7,498 bases of DNA from Anaerolineae bacterium (GTDB lineage Bacteria > Chloroflexota > Anaerolineae > J102), in the NCBI GenBank assembly GCA_026985975.1, contig JALSPL010000482.1, positions 1 to 7,498 of the forward strand, given 5' to 3'. This document shows positions 1-5,295 of the stretch, one piece after another. A model generated the notes under the pieces. That model had not been told where the DNA came from. It searched no databases and saw only the letters and a program-made list of their open reading frames with translations. Positions within the stretch are counted from its first letter, which is position 1. The number at the start of each line of letters is the position of its first letter. A program made the position numbers and the translations under genes.

Positions 1-460
1 CGACGCCGGTCTGGTAGGCGAAGCCGGGAATCATGCGCAGGATGGTGTGCGGGCCCAGGACGCTGTTGTAGATGGCGAAGAGCAAAATCAGACTGACGAA
101 GTTGAGGCCGGTGACGAAACCGTAGATGCCAGCCTCCAGGGTGATGGGCCCGCCGATGATGGGCCAGGACGCGGGCAGGGAAAAGAGGATGCGCTCGCCC
201 ACATGCACGGTGAGGGCGTTGAAAAGGATGGCGAATCCCCACAGAAAGAAAGCCAGGCGCACGATGACCCGCCAGGCCAGGGGCTGGCTGTGGGCGGCGT
301 CAGCGGACTGGCTGGCGGCCCGGCGCAGCAAAACCGCGTAAAGAAAGCCCGCGGTCAGCAGCAGGATGATGAGATAGAGCGGATTGCGGGTGATCAGCAC
401 TGCTGTCATGCCCGCGGCCAGCCACAGCGTCCAGGCGTAGGGATGAAAATCAGCATTCAT
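1..460 (-). CDS. ECF transporter transmembrane (T) subunit, EcfT/CbiQ family, partial (C-terminus beyond left edge)
   Basis: The reading frame is open from an ATG at 460 to the left edge (153 residues visible; the family is usually about 250-270 aa, so roughly 100 C-terminal residues are missing). It would be the integral membrane coupling subunit of an energy-coupling-factor vitamin or metal importer, linking a substrate-binding S component to two ABC ATPases. Hydrophobic segments lie at about residues 10-23, 27-45, 67-83 and 113-134. The stretches 'TRNPLYLIILLL' (24-35), 'LFNALTVHVGERILFSLP' (79-96) and 'GPITLEAGIYGFVTGLNF' (104-121) match the EcfT/CbiQ pattern as I know it. The Ala-Arg coupling motifs that contact the ATPases lie in the missing part. 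The start is 7 nt after the stop of the upstream gene, with only a weak GGTGAG-like SD, so translational coupling is likely. Given that neighbour and the upstream B12 riboswitch, the transported substrate is probably a corrinoid (inference); S component and ATPases are not in view. Confidence 0.88.
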   Translation of the reverse strand, partial: MNADFHPYAWTLWLAAGMTAVLITRNPLYLIILLLTAGFLYAVLLRRAASQSADAAHSQPLAWRVIVRLAFFLWGFAILFNALTVHVGERILFSLPASWPIIGGPITLEAGIYGFVTGLNFVSLILLFAIYNSVLGPHTILRMIPGFAYQTGV

Positions 461-467
461 GGCAGGC

Positions 468-1790
468 TCACCGGGACTGACGCCGCAGCGCCCAGGCGCC
501 GCCAAGCAGAATCAGGGCCAGAATCAGGGCGAACCCGCCCAGGGGCAGAAGTTTTCCGCTGGCGTTTTCTCCGGGCTCGGGCGCGGGGGTGAGTCGTTGG
601 ATGGGCTGAAAGGTGGGGCCGGCCGGCTCAGGGGTGGCGGTGGTCGTCAGCTCCCCTATGTTCATAACCTTGGTTACCGCTTCCTCGTAAACTTCCGAGA
701 AGGGCGTGGGCGTGGCATTGACGGGGACGCCAGCATGAGGATTGGCGACGGTGTATTGCGTTGGCGTCGGCGCGAGTCCGGGGGTAGGTGCGCCCTCCGG
801 TTGGGACGCGGGGGTTGGGGCGGCAGTGACGGTTGGCGACGCCGCCGGGACGATGACGCGCAGGGTGCGGGCCTCGGATTGCTGGGCGTCGGGCCGTTGG
901 GCGCGCAGGGTGTAGGTTGTGTCGCTGGCGGGACACACCTGCCGCTCGGAAGTCAATGGCACGGTTTTTTCGCCGCCGCCATCATCCAGAAACGCGGCGT
1001 CCGCGTTGCGGATGGTCCACTGCAATTGGGCGCAGGCTCCCGGTGCGATTTCATCGGGCGTCAACAGAAAGTCAATGGTGATGGATGGCCGCGGCGTGAA
1101 GGTGGCCGTGGGCGTGACGTTGGGCGGCAGCGTGGGGGTCGGTGTGGGGATGGGCGTTGCCGTGGGCGTGTCGGTCGGGGTCGGCGTATTCGATGGGATA
1201 GGCGTGGCCGTGAAAGTCGGCGTGGGCGTGGGCGTGGGGGACGCGGTGGGCGTGGCTGTGGGCGCGCCGGGCGTGGGGGTGTCGGTGGGCGTAGGCGTAT
1301 CGACGATGCAAATCTGATCGAAGGGGATGATGGGCGGCTGGGCGTCGGAGGAGCCGCCGCCAGGAGCGCCCGGGCCCCAGGCCCAGCCCTCCACGTCCCC
1401 ATCCCGCACCTGATAGTGGGACGCCCCCCGCCCGGAGTATTCCCAGGCGTTGTTTTTGAGATGATAATAGGCCCAATAAACGCAATCCACGCCCCGACAT
1501 TGGCAAAAGCAATCGTCAGGCGGACAGCCATCGCTATGCAGACCAGCGCTGATTTTACAGACGGCCACGCCCATACTGCTGCTGGGGCTCATAACGACTT
1601 CCAAGCCCGAAAAACGAAGGATGTCGGCCCCGCTGACGCTTTCCTGGGTAAATTGCACGCAGGACGTAACGACGCTGCCATCGCCAAAACGCACCACCAG
1701 CCCGGCGCGATGGATCTCCTGGGCGCGGCTGGATTGCCAGCCCAGGGCCAGCAGCAGAAAAGCGAGCAGGAGAATGATTTTGGGACGCAT
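468..1790 (-). CDS. Surface-anchored transcobalamin-like (DUF4430-like) protein with Pro/Thr stalk and Ig-like domain
   Basis: 440 aa. Probable role: extracellular capture of a corrinoid and delivery to the ECF transporter whose T subunit follows 7 nt later. Visible architecture: signal peptide 1-24 (cut near SRAQ|E); DUF4430-like domain about 27-162 with 'YWAYYHL' (105-111) and 'DGDVEGWAWG' (130-139); Pro/Thr linker 164-235; Ig-like beta domain about 236-314 with Cys253 and Cys286, a plausible disulfide; second low-complexity linker about 315-410; one membrane helix 414-434 and a short basic tail RRQSR. The first domain carries eight cysteines (44, 78, 89, 94, 96, 98, 103, 161). C78 and the DDCF cysteine (94) align with C77 and C89 of the protein encoded at 2340-2915, so one disulfide is probably shared. 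Family knowledge: DUF4430 corresponds to the C-terminal beta domain of animal transcobalamin/intrinsic factor. The only in-frame ATG after the upstream stop is at 1790; it has no recognisable SD. Corrinoid binding is inferred from fold resemblance and context. Confidence 0.85.
   Translation of the reverse strand: MRPKIILLLAFLLLALGWQSSRAQEIHRAGLVVRFGDGSVVTSCVQFTQESVSGADILRFSGLEVVMSPSSSMGVAVCKISAGLHSDGCPPDDCFCQCRGVDCVYWAYYHLKNNAWEYSGRGASHYQVRDGDVEGWAWGPGAPGGGSSDAQPPIIPFDQICIVDTPTPTDTPTPGAPTATPTASPTPTPTPTFTATPIPSNTPTPTDTPTATPIPTPTPTLPPNVTPTATFTPRPSITIDFLLTPDEIAPGACAQLQWTIRNADAAFLDDGGGEKTVPLTSERQVCPASDTTYTLRAQRPDAQQSEARTLRVIVPAASPTVTAAPTPASQPEGAPTPGLAPTPTQYTVANPHAGVPVNATPTPFSEVYEEAVTKVMNIGELTTTATPEPAGPTFQPIQRLTPAPEPGENASGKLLPLGGFALILALILLGGAWALRRQSR
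1089..1301 (-). repeat. Pro/Thr-codon minisatellite encoding the first stalk
   Basis: This in-gene low-complexity tract encodes residues 164-234 of the surface protein. On the plus strand it reads as degenerate repeats of GGCGTG/GGTGTGG/GTCGGC, on the minus strand as CCNACN codon pairs (Pro-Thr). Such stalks are common in secreted Chloroflexota proteins and hold a domain away from the membrane. The DNA is strongly strand-asymmetric (G-rich plus strand) and may be prone to slippage and length variation between strains. Confidence 0.8.
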
Positions 1791-1796
1791 GGATTT

Positions 1797-1831
1797 CAGT
1801 AATCAGTGATCGGTAAACAGTATGCAGTAAT
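1797..1831. repeat. Five-unit degenerate heptamer tandem repeat
   Basis: Five contiguous 7-bp units on the plus strand: CAGTAAT, CAGTGAT, CGGTAAA, CAGTATG, CAGTAAT. The first and last units are identical. The block ends 6 bp before the ATG of the 440-aa surface protein and therefore forms its immediate 5' flank. It supplies the in-frame stop that bounds the gene start. No function is assigned. Confidence 0.75.
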
Positions 1832-1946
1832 GGATCGCCTGAAAAAAGCTTTATCTCACGCAAAGACGCCGAGGCGTAAAGAGAAATGTCAAGGTTTCGC
1901 CAAGAAAATCTGGCTGAAACCCCACCATTCTTGCTGTTTTCCCGAA

Positions 1947-1992
1947 CGTCATTGCTGACTCAGACCTTTTTTCAGGGGAGCCAGTAATGGCG
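1947..1992. repeat. Imperfect 15-bp inverted repeat in the intergenic spacer
   Basis: Arms 1947-1961 and 1978-1992 pair over 15 positions, with one mismatch and two wobble pairs if transcribed, around a 16-nt loop containing a run of six T. It lies in the middle of the 549-bp gene-free stretch between the two DUF4430-like genes. There is no T-tract after the stem on either strand, so a simple intrinsic terminator is unlikely. It may be a remnant of a small palindromic element or an mRNA structure if transcription reads through from the riboswitch promoter. Confidence 0.5.
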
Positions 1993-2077
1993 GGGACAAG
2001 GCTGCGTTTTCTGGCAATGCTTGTACGCCGGACGCTGTTCCGAAAATAAAAGATTAGACGCAGAAAAAGCGGAAAAA

Positions 2078-2122
2078 ATCTGCGAAAATCTGCGGGCATC
2101 AGCGGTATCTGCGGTATCTGCG
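2078..2122. repeat. ATCTGCG array with 9-10 bp period
   Basis: Five copies of the 7-mer ATCTGCG (one as ATCAGCG) begin at 2078, 2088, 2098, 2107 and 2116, giving a period of 10, 10, 9 and 9 bp, close to one helical turn. Related fragments (GACGCAGAAAAAGCGG) extend the block leftwards to about 2057. It lies in the spacer between the two surface-protein genes. It resembles dispersed intergenic repeats I associate with environmental Chloroflexota; this is from memory, not a search. Confidence 0.65.
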
Positions 2123-2180
2123 TTCTAGATTTTCATTCCTTATTGGCGTGCAAACGCTCATGGCGCCTGCTTTGAAAATA

Positions 2181-2248
2181 GACGGAAGACGGAAGACCGG
2201 AGACCGAAAGCGTCCGTGAGCCGTCCTCCGTCCTCGGTCCCCGGTCAT
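2181..2248. repeat. Two complementary blocks of heptamer repeats
   Basis: The first block (2181-2208) reads GACGGAA, GACGGAA, GACCGGA, GACCGAA. The second (2221-2248) reads CCGTCCT, CCGTCCT, CGGTCCC, CGGTCAT. GACGG units are complementary to CCGTC units and GACCG units to CGGTC units. They occur in the same order in both blocks, so only half of the pairs can form in one simple hairpin; the full set would be pseudoknot-like. The block lies downstream of the terminator of the PEP-CTERM gene on the minus strand. Confidence 0.7.
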
Positions 2249-2296
2249 TTTCATCGGTATCGACGCTGGCGAGCCCGCAGTCGGACTATTCTGAAA

Positions 2297-2327
2297 AGAC
2301 CCTCCGGGCGGGCGGCCCGAAGGGTCT
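2297..2327 (-). terminator. Intrinsic terminator after the PEP-CTERM gene
   Basis: A 13-bp stem (2297-2309 with 2315-2327, one wobble pair) closes a 5-nt loop. In minus-strand sense it is followed directly by TTTT. It starts 12 nt after the stop codon at 2340-2342, the expected place for terminating the riboswitch-led transcript. Genes further along the minus strand would need read-through or their own promoter. Confidence 0.85.
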
Positions 2328-2339
2328 CATGGGGTCAGA

Positions 2340-2915
2340 TCAGGCGATCATCTTGCGTCGGCGTTGCACATAGCCCGCCAGTCCCAGCAACCCGCCGCCC
2401 AACAGCAGGATGGTGGTGGGTTCCGGGATTTCCGCCGGAGGCGGATTCAGTTCCGATTCGATCTCATCGTAGGTCTTGACCGGAGGATAGACGGTGGGAT
2501 TGTAGTTGGCGTCGAAGCCGGACCAGGCGAAGCCTTCAACGGCCCGATCCGCGGGCGTGTAGCCGCCAATTCCCACCTGCGAGACATCCCAGGCGTCGCC
2601 CGCTGCATTCAGATGAAAATAAGCCCAGAAATGATCCGGGTCTGCAAAACAATCATCAACGGGGTTGCCCACGCCGTCGATGTTGCAAAGGGCCTTACCC
2701 CAACTGAGGTCGGCTATCCCCACCGGAATGGCGGCGGCGGCCAGGACATCAGCAGTGGTGGCGTCGGTGGACACAGTGACGATCTCGGTGTAAACATGAT
2801 CGGGGAATTGAATGACCAACGCCACGTTTTTGTCGCCGCCCTGAGCAAAAGCGGCAGTGCTGACCAACATGAGGGCCAGCAATACGATGAGGAGAATCAG
2901 ATAACGTTTACGCAT
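2340..2915 (-). CDS. PEP-CTERM-anchored transcobalamin-like (DUF4430-like) protein under a cobalamin riboswitch
   Basis: 191 aa. Probable role: surface-exposed corrinoid binding in B12 uptake. Visible: basic N-terminus and signal peptide 1-25 (AFAQ|G); a DUF4430-like domain about 30-132 with 'FWAYFHL' (96-102), 'RAVEGFAW' (124-131) and Cys77/Cys89, which probably form a disulfide; a short Pro-rich spacer; then a textbook PEP-CTERM tail with IPEP at 163-166, a hydrophobic helix about 167-184 and RRR at 185-187. In known systems such tails are cut by an exosortase-type transpeptidase; none is encoded here. The start at 2915 has a good AAGGAG SD 6 nt upstream (2922-2927). The gene is preceded by a cobalamin riboswitch and followed by its own terminator, so B12 shortage should raise its expression. 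It lacks the stalk and Ig-like domain of its paralogue at 468-1790. Cobalamin binding is inferred from the riboswitch and fold resemblance; no ligand residues can be named. Confidence 0.9.
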   Translation of the reverse strand: MRKRYLILLIVLLALMLVSTAAFAQGGDKNVALVIQFPDHVYTEIVTVSTDATTADVLAAAAIPVGIADLSWGKALCNIDGVGNPVDDCFADPDHFWAYFHLNAAGDAWDVSQVGIGGYTPADRAVEGFAWSGFDANYNPTVYPPVKTYDEIESELNPPPAEIPEPTTILLLGGGLLGLAGYVQRRRKMIA

Positions 2916-2921
2916 GAGGAG

Positions 2922-2927
2922 CTCCTT
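2922..2927 (-). promoter_or_regulatory. Ribosome binding site of the PEP-CTERM gene
   Basis: AAGGAG in minus-strand sense, 6 nt before the ATG at 2915. It fixes this start. It is embedded in the palindrome GAGGAGCTCCTT, so it could be self-paired in the mRNA. Confidence 0.8.
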
Positions 2928-2982
2928 TGGATGAATAGAGAGAAGAAGGAAGAGGATGGTTCATGCGCGCTCCAAATAAAAT

Positions 2983-3005
2983 GCCCCGTCCGGTGGGACA
3001 GGGGC
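2983..3005 (-). terminator. Probable expression-platform terminator of the cobalamin riboswitch
   Basis: A 9-bp GC-rich stem (2983-2991 with 2996-3005, one bulged base) closes a 4-nt loop and is followed in minus-strand sense by ATTTTATTT. It lies between the aptamer and the start codon, where a ligand-controlled terminator is expected. The segment between aptamer and hairpin contains GGGCCCCGG, able to pair with one arm as an anti-terminator; that switch is inferred. Confidence 0.65.
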
Positions 3006-3049
3006 CTGATATGATGGAGATACAGACCGGGGCCCGTCCGCGCAGGCTT

Positions 3050-3177
3050 CCGATGCGGTTGCAGTACGGGTTTTCTGGCTTGGGCTTGCGCCCTTACAGT
3101 TGCGGGACAGCGCCGGATTCGCACCGGACTTCCCCCGTTTTCAACGATGAAACGCTGAAAATACTGCAAACTATCGG
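3050..3177 (-). ncRNA. Cobalamin (B12) riboswitch aptamer
   Basis: In minus-strand sense the region carries the conserved core of the class: GGGAAGTCCGGTGCGAATCC, then GCTGTCCCGCAACTGTAA (3094-3111), then AAGCCAG (3075-3081). Closing helices can be drawn directly: CCGAT/ATCGG (3173-3177 with 3050-3054) and TTGCAGTA/TACTGCAA (3162-3169 with 3059-3066). An inner hairpin TTCAGCG/CGTTGAA follows. This RNA class binds adenosyl- or other cobalamins and typically shuts off uptake and synthesis genes when B12 is plentiful. It begins about 11 nt after the predicted transcription start and leads into the DUF4430-like PEP-CTERM gene. Which cobalamin form it prefers cannot be told by eye. Confidence 0.95.
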
Positions 3178-3194
3178 TATTCAATTAGATTGCC

Positions 3195-3224
3195 ATTGTA
3201 GCAAGAGATGCAGGGAATTGTCAA
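3195..3224 (-). promoter_or_regulatory. Sigma70-type promoter of the B12 locus
   Basis: In minus-strand sense: TTGACA (3219-3224), 18-nt spacer, TACAAT (3195-3200). This matches the consensus at 11 of 12 positions. The predicted start is near 3188, just upstream of the riboswitch aptamer. Confidence 0.8.
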
Positions 3225-3244
3225 ACATTCTTCAACCGCCATTT

Positions 3245-3273
3245 TTGTCCCTGCCGCCAATCAATGCTATACT
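3245..3273 (+). promoter_or_regulatory. Sigma70-type promoter for the helicase leader
   Basis: TTGTCC (3245-3250), 17-nt spacer, TATACT (3268-3273); predicted start near 3280. It is divergent from the B12 promoter, with only 20 bp between the two -35 boxes. The nearest gene downstream is the DEAD-box helicase, 287 nt beyond the start. Confidence 0.65.
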
Positions 3274-3338
3274 CTTTTCACAATGTTCGCGTGTTGCGGA
3301 CATCAATCTATCACTCTGTTTTGGCTTTTCCGAAGATC

Positions 3339-3362
3339 GCCCGACCTGATTCGGGCTTTTTT
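3339..3362 (+). terminator. Intrinsic terminator inside the helicase leader (candidate attenuator)
   Basis: GCCCGA (3339-3344) pairs with TCGGGC (3351-3356) and is followed by six T (3357-3362). It lies about 60-80 nt after the predicted start and about 200 nt before the helicase ATG. It would release a short RNA of about 83 nt unless read through. No gene of detectable size ends here, so it is either an attenuator or the end of a small RNA. Confidence 0.65.
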
Positions 3363-3430
3363 GTTGCGAACGGCGGACTCTTACTTGCGAACAAGGGCGG
3401 CTGTTGTAAACAACGGGAGGAAATCCGCAG

Positions 3431-3475
3431 ATGCGCCGCACCTGGCGCTTTGAGGATTTTCATGCGCTAACTTGA
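3431..3475 (+). CDS. Possible 14-codon leader peptide upstream of the helicase
   Basis: ATG at 3431 opens a frame of 14 codons, MRRTWRFEDFHALT, ending in TGA (3473-3475). A GGGAGG sequence (3415-3420) lies 10 nt upstream, slightly far but usable. The stop falls inside the 5' arm of the hairpin at 3470-3518, so a ribosome finishing the peptide would open that hairpin. There is no codon run of a single amino acid as in biosynthetic attenuators. It may be a chance frame. Confidence 0.25.
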   Translation: MRRTWRFEDFHALT

Positions 3476-3518
3476 GAATAACAGGCGGCTGCTCATAAAA
3501 CCTGCGCCATTTTCAAGT
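3470..3518 (+). promoter_or_regulatory. Leader hairpin before the helicase RBS
   Basis: ACTTGAGAAT (3470-3479) pairs with ATTTTCAAGT (3509-3518) over 10 bp with one wobble. An inner CAGG/CCTG helix can stack on it. The structure ends about 32 nt before the helicase SD and probably forms in the leader mRNA. It is not followed by a T-tract, so it is not a terminator. A control role is inferred. Confidence 0.45.
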
Positions 3519-3566
3519 GCGACGCATCTTATTGGGAAGGAACAAAACGCAAGTAAGGACAATTTC

Positions 3567-5234
3567 ATGACAACATTTTCTGAGCTAGGCCTGCGCCCGG
3601 AGCTGGTGCAGACCGTGACCAAACTCGGCTATGCCGAGCCGACCCCGATTCAGGCGGGCATTATCCCGCTGATGCTGGCGGGCCGCGATGTGCTGGGCCA
3701 GGCCCAGACCGGCACCGGCAAAACCGCGGCCTTCGCCCTGCCCATCCTGCAAAATCTGGCCCCGCGCGCCCGCCATGTGCAGGCGCTGGTGCTGGCCCCC
3801 ACCCGCGAGCTGGCCATGCAGGTCGCCCGGGCTTTTCAGGGATATGGCCAGGGCCAGAAAGTCACCGTGCTGCCCGTCTATGGCGGCGCCTCCTACGAAC
3901 CGCAGATCCGGCAACTGCGCCGCGGCGTGGATGTGGTGGTGGGCACGCCCGGCCGCCTGCTGGACCTGGTGCGCCGCCGCGTCCTGGACCTGAGCCAGAT
4001 CACGACGCTGGTGCTGGACGAAGCCGACGAGATGCTGAGCATGGGCTTCATCGAGGATATCGAGACCATTCTCGCGGAGACGCCCGCAGAGCGGCAGACG
4101 ACGCTCTTCTCCGCCACCCTGCCCGCGCCCATCCGTCACCTGGCCGATGGCTACATGCGGGAGCCCCAGGCCATCACCATCAAGCACAAGCAGTTGACCG
4201 TGGCCGCCATCGAACAACGCTACTATCTGGTGAACCAGCGGGACAAGCTGGCCGCGCTCACCCGCCTGTTCGAGGTGGAGCCCATCACCAGCGCCCTCAT
4301 TTTCGCCCGCACCCGCATCGGCACGGGCGAGCTGGCCAGCGAACTCACCGGCCGCGGCTTCCCCGCCGAGGCCCTGAACGGCGACATGAGTCAATCGGCC
4401 CGGGAGCAGGTGCTGCGCCGCTTTCGCGATGGCCGCGTCAAGGTGCTGGTGGCCACCGATGTGGCGGCCCGCGGCCTGGACATCGACGACATCTCCCATG
4501 TCATCAATTTCGATCTGCCCCAGGACCCTGAGATTTATGTGCACCGCGTGGGCCGCACCGGGCGGGCGGGCCGCACCGGCGTCGCCATCACCCTGGTCAC
4601 TCCCAAAGAAGCATACCGACTGCGCCAGATTCAAAATTTCACCCGCCAGAAAATCGCCAAAGCCGAAATCCCCTCCGAAATGGAAATCCGCCAAAAACGG
4701 GAATTGCAATTGCTGGAGGAGGTGTTGATATGGCTGAAGCGCGGTCGGGCCAAACGCGAACGGCAGATGGTGGAAGCGCTGATGGAGAAAGGCTACGATC
4801 CCATGGAAATCGCAGCCGTGGCCCTGAAGATGTCGCGCAAGCACGAGAAGCAGCGCCCCATCATGCCCATGGGCGAAGTCCGCAGCGGGCGTCAGGCCCG
4901 GGGCCCGCGGGATCGCCATGATGGGTACAGCAAAAATGGCCGGAGCAAAGGCAAACGCAATGGCCGTTATGACAAGGCGGCGAAGAGCTCGCATGAGCAG
5001 GGCATGGTGCGTCTGATCATCAACCTGGGCCGCGAGGATGGCCTGCGCCCCAACGATGTGGTGGGAACCCTGGCCTACCAGGCCAACATCCCCGGCAAAA
5101 CCATCGGCAAAATCCTGATTCAGGATCGGCATACGCTGGTGGACGTGAACGAAGCCTATGTGGGCCAGGTGCTGACCCGCAATGAACCCTACCGCATCGG
5201 GCGTCGTTCCTTCACCATCGATCTGGCCGCCTGA
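3567..5234 (+). CDS. deaD: DEAD-box ATP-dependent RNA helicase, DeaD/CsdA type with DbpA-like RNA-binding domain
   Basis: 555 aa, complete. It unwinds structured RNA using ATP in the cytoplasm; relatives act in ribosome assembly, cold adaptation and mRNA turnover. The order of motifs is canonical: Q motif (F4 to Q29), motif I AQTGTGKT (46-53), Ia PTRELA (78-83), Ib TPGR (127-130), II DEAD (151-154), III SAT (182-184), V ARGLD (301-305) and VI HRVGRTGR (326-333). After the second RecA lobe come a dimerisation/linker helix region (about 370-425), a basic low-complexity stretch (about 436-475) and a DbpA-type RRM (about 479-553, starting GMVRLIINLGREDGL). No catalytic residue is missing. The start has TAAGGA 7 nt upstream (3554-3559). 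It is monocistronic: a promoter and structured leader precede it, and a hairpin and a separately promoted tRNA gene follow. The long leader suggests control at transcript level. The symbol is given by architecture; csdA is the same family name. Confidence 0.95.
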   Translation: MTTFSELGLRPELVQTVTKLGYAEPTPIQAGIIPLMLAGRDVLGQAQTGTGKTAAFALPILQNLAPRARHVQALVLAPTRELAMQVARAFQGYGQGQKVTVLPVYGGASYEPQIRQLRRGVDVVVGTPGRLLDLVRRRVLDLSQITTLVLDEADEMLSMGFIEDIETILAETPAERQTTLFSATLPAPIRHLADGYMREPQAITIKHKQLTVAAIEQRYYLVNQRDKLAALTRLFEVEPITSALIFARTRIGTGELASELTGRGFPAEALNGDMSQSAREQVLRRFRDGRVKVLVATDVAARGLDIDDISHVINFDLPQDPEIYVHRVGRTGRAGRTGVAITLVTPKEAYRLRQIQNFTRQKIAKAEIPSEMEIRQKRELQLLEEVLIWLKRGRAKRERQMVEALMEKGYDPMEIAAVALKMSRKHEKQRPIMPMGEVRSGRQARGPRDRHDGYSKNGRSKGKRNGRYDKAAKSSHEQGMVRLIINLGREDGLRPNDVVGTLAYQANIPGKTIGKILIQDRHTLVDVNEAYVGQVLTRNEPYRIGRRSFTIDLAA

Positions 5235-5246
5235 GTCATTGCCCGC

Positions 5247-5280
5247 AGACCTTCGAGGTCCCGCAAGACCTCGAAGGTCT
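5247..5280. terminator. Perfect 14-bp palindromic hairpin after the helicase gene
   Basis: AGACCTTCGAGGTC (5247-5260) and GACCTCGAAGGTCT (5267-5280) pair perfectly around a 6-nt loop, 12 nt after the helicase stop. No T-run follows on either strand, so it may stabilise the 3' end or assist factor-dependent termination rather than act as an intrinsic terminator. It may also be a copy of a dispersed palindromic repeat. Confidence 0.6.
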
Positions 5281-5295
5281 CAAGTTCACGCGAAG

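Noticed and set aside
47..592. A 181-codon plus-strand frame at the left edge
   Set aside because: Antisense to the EcfT gene; highly charged composition without any domain, while the opposite strand encodes clear membrane helices.
459..1802. A 447-codon open frame on the plus strand, rich in Gly and Arg
   Set aside because: It is the antisense shadow of the GC-rich Pro/Thr-coding surface protein. It has low-complexity GRGGRG sequence, no domain and no SD, whereas the minus-strand frame has signal peptide, domain, stalk and anchor.
1887..1892. A perfect TTGACA on the minus strand upstream of the 440-aa gene
   Set aside because: No acceptable -10 hexamer lies 16-19 nt downstream, so I do not call a promoter.
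1797..2248. CRISPR array in the repeat-rich spacer
   Set aside because: Units are 7-10 bp with no unique spacers of 25-40 bp, and no cas genes are present.
2364..3014. A 216-codon plus-strand frame over the PEP-CTERM gene and riboswitch region
   Set aside because: It lies antisense to a well-supported gene and runs into the riboswitch leader; no recognisable domain.
3473..3500. Second possible helicase promoter (TTGAGA, 16 nt, CATAAA)
   Set aside because: Weak match and it overlaps a stable hairpin; the promoter at 3245-3273 is better, though a secondary start is not excluded.
3585..5132. A 515-codon open frame on the minus strand
   Set aside because: It mirrors the DEAD-box helicase gene. 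The helicase has every catalytic motif; the antisense product has none and is rich in His/Gln/Ala as expected from reverse-read GC-rich codons.
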